Source of the DNA: an uncultured Ignavibacteria bacterium
Lineage (GTDB): Bacteria; Bacteroidota; Ignavibacteria; Tepidaquicellales; Tepidaquicellaceae
DNA: 51,443 nucleotides
Assembly (NCBI GenBank): GCA_937872315.1
Contig: CALMST010000338.1
Span: 1 to 51,443, forward strand
Reading direction: 5' to 3'
The first letter of the stretch is position 1; each line of letters begins with the position of its first letter. A model generated the notes under the pieces. It ran no database searches. It had not been told where the DNA came from and saw only the letters and a program-made list of their open reading frames with translations. The position numbers and the translations under genes are program-made. Shown here piece after piece: positions 1 to 8,016 of this stretch.

Positions 1-2797
1 TCACATCATACCCGCTTCTTGCCCATTTGAGATTTACTTTCCCGCCCTGATCATTGGGGACATCTCTGACATAAGTGAATATTGGTTTAACACTTATTGC
101 GGAGCCGGTGAAAATGTATGCTCTTCCGGCATTGGTTCCGGCCACATCGTTTCCGGGACCTCCCACTATCACGTCACTGTATCCGTCACCATTCACATCG
201 CCTGCTCCGGAAAGTGAATATCCAAAAGTATCACCAATAGTGTCTCCTTTCATTGTCACATCAACAACATTATTCATTGAAGCACCACCGTAATAAATAT
301 ACGACTTCCCTGCGGCGTTACCGGTCTCATCATTATTTTGCGCTGCGACAATCACGTCACTGTATCCGTCACCATTTATATCTCCTGCTGAAGAAACACA
401 TTCTCCAAAATAATCATATATATTGCTTCCGCTTAGAGTCACATTTGCAGAACTGTTCATATTGATTCCGCCATAAAAAACATAAGCACGTCCGGTAAAT
501 GAAGAATAACCGTAAGCTCCCACGATCACATCACTGAACCCGTCTCCGTTTACATCACCTGCTGATGATACAGACACTCCGAAATAATAGCTTGCAGAAG
601 AACCGGTAAGAGTAAGAATGGGAAATTCATACATAGGATCTCCCCCTAAATAAATATAAGCTCTTCCTGCATTTGAACCGCCTTCATCATTATTGTCTGC
701 TCCGATTATTACATCGTCATATCCGTCACCGTTAACATCTCCGGCTGATGAAACGGATGTACCAAAGTTGTCACCTGCGGCTTCTCCGGTCATAGTTAAA
801 TCAACAGTATTGTTCATTGACAGACCTCCGAAATAAACATAAGCGCTTCCGGCATTTACTCCTGCTGTACCGTTGTTTTTTGCTCCGACTATTACATCAC
901 TGTATCCGTCACCGTTCACATCACCTGCGCCTGATACTGATTCTCCAAACCGGTCACCGGCTGCTGCTCCTGTAAGTATCACATCAACTCCATTATTCAT
1001 TACAGCTCCGCCATAATATATGTATGCCCTTCCCTGACCTGAATTATATCCGGGCCGACCGACTATTACATCAGCATAACCGTCGCCGTTTACATCTCCG
1101 GCTGATGAAACAGAGAAACCATTTTCAGAATCAGTTGATCCCGATATAACAACATCGGCTGTATTATCCATAAGTGTTCCTCCGTAGTAAACATAAACTC
1201 TGCCTGTATATGCGCTATATGGGTATGCACCTACAATTACATCATTGTAACCGTCTCCGTTTACATCTCCGGCTGATGATACTGATCTTCCAAATGCGCT
1301 GTATTCCAATTCCGCCGACAAAATATTATCAGGAACCATATCATTTTTCATGTAATAATCAAACATGTATGCTCTGCCTGTGGAAGAGTTGTATCCTTCC
1401 GCACCGACAATAATATCCGAATATCCGTCTCCGTTTACATCTCCGGCTGATGATACTGAAATTCCGAAATTATCCGAAGCATAAGTTCCCGTCATTATAG
1501 CATCCGCATTATACTTCATTGTAATGCCTCCGAAATATACATATGCCCTGCCGGTATTGGAGCTATAAGCATAAGCTCCTATTACCACATCCGAATATCC
1601 GTCACCGTTCACATCACCTGCTGAGGATACTGAATAAGCGAAAAAATTATTTGTTTGTTCACCTGTTACCTGATGAAAAGCAGTTAAACTCATTACCGGA
1701 GCGCCGAGATAAATGTAAGCGCTTCCCAGACCTAAAAGATATCCGTAAGCGCCTGCTATTACATCGCTGAAACCGTCACCATTTACATCACCTGCTGAAG
1801 AAGCCGAATAACCAAAGTAGTTATTTACGGTTTCACCTGTTAAGACAACATCAGATGTGTTATTCATTGCAGCTCCGCCATGATAAATATAAACCCTTCC
1901 TGTGTTTGATGAATATCCGTAAGCGCCTACGATCACGTCGCCAAACCCGTCACCATTTACATCACCGGCTGATGATACCGAACAACCGAAAAAATTATTG
2001 ATTGCTTCTCCTGTCAGAGTTACATCCTGAGTATTATTCATAAGTGAGCCTCCGTAATAAATGTAAGCTCTTCCGGTATTTGTTGAGTAAGCCTGAGTAC
2101 CAACTATCACATCAGAAAATCCGTCTCCATTCACATCACCGGCTGAAGAAACCGAATTTCCGAAAGAAGTTGACACAGTTCCAAGCAATGTCACATCTGC
2201 TATATTGTTCATAACGGTTCCTCCGAAATAAATATATACCCTGCCTGTATTTGAGCTGTAACCGTATGCGCCTACGATCACATCAGAATATCCGTCTCCG
2301 TTTACATCTCCTGCGGATGATACTGAATATCCAAAATAGTTTGAAGTTGATGCGCCGGTCATAACTACATCAGCAGTCGTATTCATATTCTGACCTCCGT
2401 AATATATATATGCCCTTCCGGTGTTTGCAGAGTATCCGTAAGCCCCGATAATTATGTCATCATATCCGTCACCATTGACATCTCCTGCCGAACTCACAGA
2501 GTAGCCATGCCTGTAACCCGTACCAAGTCCGTTGAATATTTTACTCTGAAAAGCATCACCTTCAGGATCTTCATCAGGGATGATACGTTGACCTTTTTCA
2601 TCTGTGAGACTGCTGAGCCAGTCTTTTGTAACACCGGATGGAAGCGAATCGGTTTGAGTGTGTTGAGTGTATGGAGTGTTTTCCTTTTCTTTATTGATAT
2701 CCGTTTCTGATTTCCAGTTTGAAAAAACCGGTTCACAAAATTGTGATAACATTAATATCATTAGTAATATGAAAGTTAACCTGAAATTTGTTTTCAT
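1..2797 (-). CDS. Secreted FG-GAP repeat protein (3' end outside the window)
   Basis: The frame is open from an ATG at 2797 to the window edge, giving at least 932 residues with no stop. Residues 1 to about 27 are a signal peptide (MKTNFRLTFILLMILMLSQF and on), so the protein is exported. From about residue 100 to 890 there are 14 copies of an FG-GAP (integrin-alpha type) repeat of roughly 58 residues. Each holds a calcium-loop motif AGDVNGDGYSD followed by VIVGAYGY, NTGRAYIYYGG and a short MN..ADV..TG segment. Such repeats fold as beta-propeller blades, so 14 could make two seven-bladed propellers (inference). After the last repeat the chain reads DVPNDQGGKVNLKW, like the start of the fibronectin-type linker that often precedes a type IX sorting domain in this lineage; that domain would lie off the window. 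Ligand unknown; a surface-adhesion or envelope role is likely. The downstream M23 gene is on the same strand. Confidence 0.9.
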   Translation of the reverse strand, partial: MKTNFRLTFILLMILMLSQFCEPVFSNWKSETDINKEKENTPYTQHTQTDSLPSGVTKDWLSSLTDEKGQRIIPDEDPEGDAFQSKIFNGLGTGYRHGYSVSSAGDVNGDGYDDIIIGAYGYSANTGRAYIYYGGQNMNTTADVVMTGASTSNYFGYSVSSAGDVNGDGYSDVIVGAYGYSSNTGRVYIYFGGTVMNNIADVTLLGTVSTSFGNSVSSAGDVNGDGFSDVIVGTQAYSTNTGRAYIYYGGSLMNNTQDVTLTGEAINNFFGCSVSSAGDVNGDGFGDVIVGAYGYSSNTGRVYIYHGGAAMNNTSDVVLTGETVNNYFGYSASSAGDVNGDGFSDVIAGAYGYLLGLGSAYIYLGAPVMSLTAFHQVTGEQTNNFFAYSVSSAGDVNGDGYSDVVIGAYAYSSNTGRAYVYFGGITMKYNADAIMTGTYASDNFGISVSSAGDVNGDGYSDIIVGAEGYNSSTGRAYMFDYYMKNDMVPDNILSAELEYSAFGRSVSSAGDVNGDGYNDVIVGAYPYSAYTGRVYVYYGGTLMDNTADVVISGSTDSENGFSVSSAGDVNGDGYADVIVGRPGYNSGQGRAYIYYGGAVMNNGVDVILTGAAAGDRFGESVSGAGDVNGDGYSDVIVGAKNNGTAGVNAGSAYVYFGGLSMNNTVDLTMTGEAAGDNFGTSVSSAGDVNGDGYDDVIIGADNNDEGGSNAGRAYIYLGGDPMYEFPILTLTGSSASYYFGVSVSSAGDVNGDGFSDVIVGAYGYSSFTGRAYVFYGGINMNSSANVTLSGSNIYDYFGECVSSAGDINGDGYSDVIVAAQNNDETGNAAGKSYIYYGGASMNNVVDVTMKGDTIGDTFGYSLSGAGDVNGDGYSDVIVGGPGNDVAGTNAGRAYIFTGSAISVKPIFTYVRDVPNDQGGKVNLKWARSGYDV
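189..2490 (-). repeat. 14 tandem ~175-bp FG-GAP coding repeats
   Basis: The segment encoding AGD(V/I)NGDG recurs near positions 189, 365, 541, 723, 910, 1078, 1250, 1424, 1601, 1773, 1945, 2121, 2299 and 2468, a period of about 168 to 187 bp. The copies are diverged at DNA level but similar enough that recombination between them, or assembly collapse, is possible. Confidence 0.9.
2653..2680. repeat. GTGTGGAGTG-like repeat inside coding sequence
   Basis: On the plus strand this stretch resembles the array beside the manC stop codon (26571-26612): 22 of 25 bases match by hand. Read on the minus strand it encodes the low-complexity TPYTQHTQTD linker between the signal peptide and the first FG-GAP repeat. 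Confidence 0.45.
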
Positions 2798-2861
2798 TAA
2801 ATTTTTAGCTTAATTAATAAAAATGTTTATCTGCCCTTTACTATTTAAATACAACTTTTTC

Positions 2862-2896
2862 ATTTGAAATTTATAGTCTGTAATTTGAAATTATAT
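2862..2896. repeat. Heptamer array abutting the M23 gene stop codon
   Basis: Five 7-bp units: ATTTGAA, ATTTATA, GTCTGTA, ATTTGAA, ATTATAT. The last unit touches the stop codon of the M23 gene at 2897. Read in the gene's sense direction it is a TTCAAAT/ATTNCAR-type array, like those after ridA, haao and acmsd. Confidence 0.6.
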
Positions 2897-4828
2897 CTAC
2901 GGACGTACCTTCCCTGCAAAGGCAGCCGAGTTATTATATCCAAGAAGAATATCTTCGAGACCTACCAGTCCGTTACCTGTCAGATCGGTAGGATCATAAG
3001 TTGATGCAAAAAAAGCATTTGATATATTATAGATCTGTGAAATATCAGAAAGATTAACATTACCGTCCTGATTCACATCACCGCTGTAAAAACAGTACTC
3101 TCCGCTTTTTAAAATGAGATTATCTCCGTAGGCTTTCGTTTTCGAAGTCGTGAAATCATAAGATAACGGCACATTGGTTGTGAACTGCATTGCGGTTTTG
3201 CTCCATGTCTCAATGGAGTTTCTGTGTTTGACAACCAGATAATAATATATTCCCGGATTGATATTCAGAAAACTTACTAAAGCATATCCTGCCGAATTTA
3301 AAACTACTTTAACAGAATCAGCAATATTATAAGGAGCAAGCGGAGCCCTCAATAAAACTGTCACAGTATCCGGCACCATTGTACTGCCGTTCCAGAAGCC
3401 TTCGATCTTACCTCTCAGTTCAAGTGACTCTATACCGTTGCCCGGGAACCTGTTCTTTGTTGTGTCAACTAAACAGTAATTCATAGTATCTCTTAATGTC
3501 GCGCTTCCTCCGATACTTGCGATCACTTTAAAATTAGAAGTTCTGAAAAGTTGTGACGATATTGAAATATTGAGTATTGAATCCTGTGTAAGTGTAACTC
3601 CGGCAGGAGCACCCAGAAGATCATACTGCATATTTGACCTTACGGGTCTGACCCTGAGTGTATCACGCTGAACAAATATAGATTTCCTGAAACACTTACC
3701 CGCGACCGGATACATTCTCGGCCGGTTGCTTGTAAGAAGCTGCACATTAAAAAAGCATCTGCCTTTTTCTACATTGTCATATAAAACTCTTACATACCAG
3801 TCTCCTGTGACAGCAATTCCGGGATTGAAGTTAGGAGTCCACCAGTACCAGCCGTACTGTGTCTGGTCACTCAGATAGAAATATGTTTCAGTAAACAAAG
3901 TGCCGTCAGATTTTCTGAGCTGAAATCTTATCTGTTTTCCTGTATAGCTTCCCTGCAGCTGGAGCCAGAATCCTATTTTGCTTTCATATCCGGATACTGT
4001 ATTTGGCTGAAGGATCCTTTCTTTAAAATATACTCCGGTGCTGTCGAAATTCCCTCCGACGAGACTCTGAGTATATACACCGAAATCAATCATTTTAAAA
4101 TCCCTGAAACCCACATAGGCTTCCTGATCCATCCATAAAGAAGCGCTGTGATTGTATGTGCCCTGCCACGGATCCCTTTTTACCCATGTGTTGCCCGAAT
4201 AGTATCCGGGTTCGAAGTGAAGGTGAGCGTCAGTTGAGTTTCCCGAACTGCCGACATAGCCTATGGTCTGACCCTGAAGCACATATTCCCCGAGTTTTAC
4301 CGAAATGGAATTCTTCATCAGGTGATAATAGAAAGCGTATGTACCATCGCTGTGACGGATCTGCACAAGATTGGCGGGCGAGCCCGTACCCCAGCCGGTG
4401 TTTCTGTCAAAATTTCCTACCGAAATTTTTACCACTGTACCCGAAGCTGCGGCGATCACTCTTGAGAATCTGTCCATATGCCTGAAATCATGAAGACAGA
4501 TGTCCGTGCCGTTATGACCGTTGTAAGACCATGTACCGTCATTGTAATCCTTTATCGAGCTGCCGGAAAGATCATCAACATAATTTACTATATTGACACC
4601 TGTATCGATCGGCTCCTCCAGAGGCCAGATATATGAAATTGCCGATAGATTGAGAGGAGTCGTCAGATTCTGATGTATGGCAGGATCAAAAGATACATCC
4701 AGACCGCAATTGTCTGCCGGTTCTGAAACTTTATCAGAATAAAAGTAAAGATCATCTGATATTTTTTTTACCTGACTGTTTGCAGTATTTACCGCAATCA
4801 ACAGAAAAAATACTAAGATTGTTTTCAT
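2897..4828 (-). CDS. Secreted M23 (LytM) peptidase with C-terminal dockerin-like module
   Basis: 643 residues. A signal peptide covers about residues 1-18. The LytM/M23 zinc peptidase core spans about residues 100-220: GHNGTD (H105, D109), a YYHLM segment with H169, and AHLHFE (H202, H204), the usual zinc and catalytic set of enzymes that cut peptide crosslinks in peptidoglycan or short glycine-rich peptides. The middle region (about 230-560) is beta-rich and unassigned. Residues 580-643 hold two EF-hand-like calcium loops, GDVNQDGNVNLSD and DLTGNGLVGLEDI, the layout of a type I dockerin. All metal-ligand motifs are present, so activity is plausible; the substrate is unknown. The dockerin-like end may stabilise or anchor the protein; no cohesin partner is visible in the window. 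Confidence 0.9.
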   Translation of the reverse strand: MKTILVFFLLIAVNTANSQVKKISDDLYFYSDKVSEPADNCGLDVSFDPAIHQNLTTPLNLSAISYIWPLEEPIDTGVNIVNYVDDLSGSSIKDYNDGTWSYNGHNGTDICLHDFRHMDRFSRVIAAASGTVVKISVGNFDRNTGWGTGSPANLVQIRHSDGTYAFYYHLMKNSISVKLGEYVLQGQTIGYVGSSGNSTDAHLHFEPGYYSGNTWVKRDPWQGTYNHSASLWMDQEAYVGFRDFKMIDFGVYTQSLVGGNFDSTGVYFKERILQPNTVSGYESKIGFWLQLQGSYTGKQIRFQLRKSDGTLFTETYFYLSDQTQYGWYWWTPNFNPGIAVTGDWYVRVLYDNVEKGRCFFNVQLLTSNRPRMYPVAGKCFRKSIFVQRDTLRVRPVRSNMQYDLLGAPAGVTLTQDSILNISISSQLFRTSNFKVIASIGGSATLRDTMNYCLVDTTKNRFPGNGIESLELRGKIEGFWNGSTMVPDTVTVLLRAPLAPYNIADSVKVVLNSAGYALVSFLNINPGIYYYLVVKHRNSIETWSKTAMQFTTNVPLSYDFTTSKTKAYGDNLILKSGEYCFYSGDVNQDGNVNLSDISQIYNISNAFFASTYDPTDLTGNGLVGLEDILLGYNNSAAFAGKVRP

Positions 4829-4917
4829 TATAGTTTTATATATGTTTAATAATTTTTTTAATAATTTTAATAAACTGGCATTTCACATTTTCATCATTTC
4901 ACGATCCGTTTATCAAT

Positions 4918-5208
4918 TCAGGGCGCTTTTTTTAAAATGCCCGAACTCGGTTCTGTCCTTCCATTTTTATCCACAGATATGATCCGGAATAAATAATCTT
5001 TATTTGATATCAGGTTCCTGACTGTATAGTGCGGATCAGAAATGATGTCAAGTATTCTCCACTTCTGATCCCGGGTCTGGATTGTGCGGGAAAACTCTAT
5101 CACATAAGAAACCGCGCTCTCAACTGAATCCCACTGAAGATTTATTTCACCCCTTGAATTTCCTTTTGCTGCGGATAAATTATCCGGTTTGAGTTTCATT
5201 TTTTTCAT
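4918..5208 (-). CDS. Small single-domain fibronectin type III protein
   Basis: About 96 residues that are almost entirely one fibronectin type III fold: INLQWDSVESAVSYVIEFSR, then YTVRNLISNKDYLFRIISVDKNGRTEPS, with the typical tryptophan, tyrosine and leucine core. There is no signal peptide or membrane segment. An upstream in-frame ATG at 5214 overlaps the -7 box of the promoter at 5212-5242, so translation more likely starts at 5208 (MKKMKL) or 5199. The transcript would then be leaderless or nearly so. Function unknown; domains like this usually bind other proteins. Confidence 0.65.
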   Translation of the reverse strand: MKKMKLKPDNLSAAKGNSRGEINLQWDSVESAVSYVIEFSRTIQTRDQKWRILDIISDPHYTVRNLISNKDYLFRIISVDKNGRTEPSSGILKKAP

Positions 5209-5211
5209 GTA

Positions 5212-5242
5212 CAAAATTAAAGCCGGGAAAATTTTGAATCAA
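5212..5242 (-). promoter_or_regulatory. Bacteroidota-type promoter (TTG-N20-TAATTTTG)
   Basis: On the minus strand a -33 TTG (5240-5242) is followed after exactly 20 nt by a -7 TAATTTTG (5212-5219). The same 20-nt spacing occurs at 13242-13272 and 45280-45310. It would drive the fibronectin gene. Confidence 0.6.
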
Positions 5243-5329
5243 AGAATGTTTTTTTGATTTGTTATTGGAAATCAGTATTGAACTCTTCCATTATAGTTGT
5301 TTTTTAAAGAATTTTAAGCAATTTTATGA

Positions 5330-5337
5330 TAAATTTG
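5330..5337 (+). promoter_or_regulatory. Possible -7 element TAAATTTG
   Basis: Matches TANNTTTG and lies 24 nt upstream of the ATG at 5361, but no TTG stands at the expected -33 position. Confidence 0.3.
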
Positions 5338-5360
5338 TAACCGGAAAATATATTTTTTTT

Positions 5361-6818
5361 ATGTTTAAATCTAATTTAATCGGTGTCTTAAAGACTTTCA
5401 GCAAGCAAGAGTTAAAAGAATTTTATCTCTTTATACAGTCACCGGTTTATAATACCAATCAAAGTATTATAAAACTTTATGATCAGCTGAAATTAATTTA
5501 TCCGGAATTTGATGAAATGCAATCTTCAAAGAAATTGTTATTCAAAAAAGCTTTCGGAAATATTGAATATGATGACAGCTTTATGAGAATGAATGTTTTC
5601 AGGCTGACAGAACTTGTGAAGGAATTCCTGATCTATATTCATCTCCGTAAAAACAATGTTTTTAAAACCACCATTCTTCTTGAAGAACTTAATTACAGAG
5701 AACTTGATACTCTTTTAAAAAAGACTCTCACGGAACAGGATAAAAAAATTGAAAAAGAAAAAGCGAAAGATTCGGATACATACTTTGCAAAATATAAACT
5801 TGAATATTATAAAAACGACATTAAATCCAGAGACACAAAGATGATCACATATAAGGATAAGCTTGATAAGGATCTTATTCTTGAGCAGAAGTATATGAAT
5901 ATAAACTTCTTTATTAACTCCCTGAAATTTTTTCAGTATTTTCTTAACCAGAAAAATTTTGTCGTCAATACGAACGGATATCCCGATTTTACCGGTGAGA
6001 TATTGAAATTCCTTGGTCAAAACCCTGAATATCTGAATGAGCCGGAGTTAAAATTATATTATGATCTTGTACAGTTATTGCTGACAAAGGATGAAAAATA
6101 TTTCAATGTGTTAAAAAAGAAGTTATTTGAAAATAGTGATGATCTGAAAATTAATTCGAAACACAACCTGGTTTCTGTTATAAGGAATTATGCCCAGTTG
6201 AAGATTCATGAAGGAAAAAGTGAATTTAAAGATACCTCTTTTGAAATACTGAAGTTTTCTCTGGATAAGGATATAATTACCTATACCCCGCAGGGTAATT
6301 ATATGACCGAAACAAGATTCATGGCTGTTGTCTGGTCAGGCCTGATTGTAAAAAAATACGATTTTACCGAGAAGTTCATAAAAAAATATATTGAGAAAAT
6401 TGAACCTGATAAGAGACAATATGTATTCGCTTATAATTATGCAAAACTCGAATTTGAAAGAGGTAATTTTTCTGATGCCCTTAAAAGACTGGAAGAAAGC
6501 GGAAAGATTACAAATGTAATGTATAAAGCGGCAACCAAGCAACTTTATCTGATGATCTATTTCGAAATGAATTTGTATGTGCAGGCTTTTGATCTGCTGG
6601 ATTCATACAGGCATTTTGTAAAAACAGACAAGCTTCTTCCCGAAATGTACAGATCACAGTGTAATACTTTTATTAATTTTTTTAACAGGCTTCTAAAAAT
6701 TGCAGAAAGTAACGGAAATGATTCTTTTGAATTAAAAAAATTGATTAAAGAACTTGGATCAACTTCGCAATTATGGCTGCTGAAAAAAGCAAAAGAGATC
6801 ACTCTGACTCCCGGTTGA
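5361..6818 (+). CDS. Unrecognised 485-aa helical protein
   Basis: The frame opens at 5259, but the first 34 residues look untranslated. I place the start at the ATG at 5361 (MFKSNLIGVLKTFSKQELKEF), just after a TAAATTTG promoter element. The protein is rich in lysine, leucine and aromatic residues and appears wholly alpha-helical, with no signal peptide or membrane segment. Its C-terminal half (about 300-470) has paired helices such as YVFAYNYAKLEFERGNFSDALKRLEE that look like tetratricopeptide repeats, so it may be a scaffold. I recognise no catalytic motif. It stands alone on the plus strand between minus-strand genes. Confidence 0.75.
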   Translation: MFKSNLIGVLKTFSKQELKEFYLFIQSPVYNTNQSIIKLYDQLKLIYPEFDEMQSSKKLLFKKAFGNIEYDDSFMRMNVFRLTELVKEFLIYIHLRKNNVFKTTILLEELNYRELDTLLKKTLTEQDKKIEKEKAKDSDTYFAKYKLEYYKNDIKSRDTKMITYKDKLDKDLILEQKYMNINFFINSLKFFQYFLNQKNFVVNTNGYPDFTGEILKFLGQNPEYLNEPELKLYYDLVQLLLTKDEKYFNVLKKKLFENSDDLKINSKHNLVSVIRNYAQLKIHEGKSEFKDTSFEILKFSLDKDIITYTPQGNYMTETRFMAVVWSGLIVKKYDFTEKFIKKYIEKIEPDKRQYVFAYNYAKLEFERGNFSDALKRLEESGKITNVMYKAATKQLYLMIYFEMNLYVQAFDLLDSYRHFVKTDKLLPEMYRSQCNTFINFFNRLLKIAESNGNDSFELKKLIKELGSTSQLWLLKKAKEITLTPG

Positions 6819-6873
6819 AATGATCTTCCGGTGTCTCACATTAAGAATTTTCCATCCCCAAAAAACCGGAATT

Positions 6874-7077
6874 TTATTCTTCTACCCGGAATGAAATCTT
6901 GCAATTGCATCCGAAAGTTGTCACGTTTCCGTCCTTTACATGAGCTTTGATATTCTCAATATATACCGAATCTATGTTGTGTATTGTCTTGGATGCTTCT
7001 TTGACGGCATTGCGGATAGCGTCATCCAGACTTTTTTCAGATGACGCAATAACTTCAATTATTTTTACGATTGCCAT
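6874..7077 (-). CDS. Dodecin family protein
   Basis: 67 residues, the normal dodecin length. MAIVKIIEVIASSEKSLDDAIRNA is the strand-helix start of the family and HVKDGNV is the hairpin that links the two long strands. Dodecins form hollow 12-mers that store flavin, flavin breakdown products or CoA. By hand alignment the tryptophan that stacks on flavin in classical bacterial dodecins is Ser37 here, and the glutamine contacting the ring is Gly56, in a Cys-containing stretch FGCNCK. The ligand may therefore not be flavin. Monocistronic by layout. Confidence 0.85.
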   Translation of the reverse strand: MAIVKIIEVIASSEKSLDDAIRNAVKEASKTIHNIDSVYIENIKAHVKDGNVTTFGCNCKISFRVEE

Positions 7078-7262
7078 AATAAATTAATTTTTTGGTTAGT
7101 ATAAAATTATTGATTTAATATTGTAAAACATGAACTTCACGTATGAAAGAACTTCCATTAAACAAATTACAAAAAATGTAATTTACAAACACTTCGAATT
7201 AAAGGACAATTTTTAACAAGTGAGATTTAGTACTCTCATTCTTATTGAAAATACGGTACCCT

Positions 7263-7808
7263 CTACTCTTTCTTTTTCCCTCTCCCTGACCATCTGATCC
7301 CGATATTCTCTTTTAACCTTAGTCTGTCAGCCAGCTGCGCGGCGCCGTGCTGCAGATGTCTGATATTGACAAGCTGATGCTCGAGCTTGGATATCGGGTA
7401 CCATGAAAACCCGCTTTCCGGATCACTAAGATCCATAATATCAACGAACTCGTCGACTATTCCCTTGCAGTAGCCCCAGTATTCCAGAACTTCTTCCCTG
7501 GTATACGGATCAGGTATTAACGGTAATTTGCTTTCAGGATCGGGATCTCCTCCCATTCCGTCAGGATTCTGATTATTCTCCTGATGCTTGATCCATGGTA
7601 TAAAATCCTCGTTGCTTTTGCATAAATACAGGTGTGTAAAAAAAAGAGTATGATAAGAGAGTTGCCAGAATCTGTTTTTAAATTCGTGATTGTCCCACAG
7701 TTCATCGGGGCATTTCTCTATTGCCTCTCCAAGCATATTAAATGCAGCGTGATACTGACTCTTCAAAGCATGTTTGAAATCATCAGTGCTTATTTGATTG
7801 GATTCCAT
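7263..7808 (-). CDS. DinB-like four-helix protein
   Basis: 181 residues. The pattern fits the DinB/YfiT superfamily of four-helix metal-binding proteins: H53 in LSYHTLFFTHLYL and H151/H154 in IRHLQHGAAQLADRL near the C-terminus, placed like the metal ligands of the fold. A proline and acid-rich loop (about 78-100) is inserted between helices 2 and 3. Members include thiol-S-transferases and many proteins of unknown function. Substrate not predictable. Start ATG at 7808; no close neighbour on the strand. Confidence 0.7.
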   Translation of the reverse strand: MESNQISTDDFKHALKSQYHAAFNMLGEAIEKCPDELWDNHEFKNRFWQLSYHTLFFTHLYLCKSNEDFIPWIKHQENNQNPDGMGGDPDPESKLPLIPDPYTREEVLEYWGYCKGIVDEFVDIMDLSDPESGFSWYPISKLEHQLVNIRHLQHGAAQLADRLRLKENIGIRWSGRGKKKE

Positions 7809-7938
7809 TTCAAAAATTATTAGAAGTTAACAGTTATTTTGCTTTGAAAAATTTATAAAAAAATTATTTTTATTAAAGGCATTAATATTTTAAATTCACC
7901 GGTGAGGAATGTATTGATCAGATAAAACTATAAATCAT

Positions 7939-7970
7939 AAAGCCATACTAAAATTACTTAGTATGGCTTT
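7939..7970. terminator. Hairpin terminator after the tricorn gene
   Basis: A perfect 12-bp stem (7939-7950 with 7959-7970) and 8-nt loop lie 46 bp beyond the stop of the minus-strand tricorn gene. The T-tract is weak on the minus strand and moderate on the plus strand. Confidence 0.6.
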
Positions 7971-8016
7971 TAAATTAATTTCTTTGTAACCTGTTAATCT
8001 GTCAACAGATCATATA

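Noticed and set aside
75-2710. Short plus-strand frames opposite the FG-GAP gene
   Set aside because: They lie antisense to a 932-codon open frame with clear repeats; composition follows the opposite strand.
4156-4485. 109-codon plus-strand frame
   Set aside because: Antisense to the LytM active-site region of the M23 gene; no family features.
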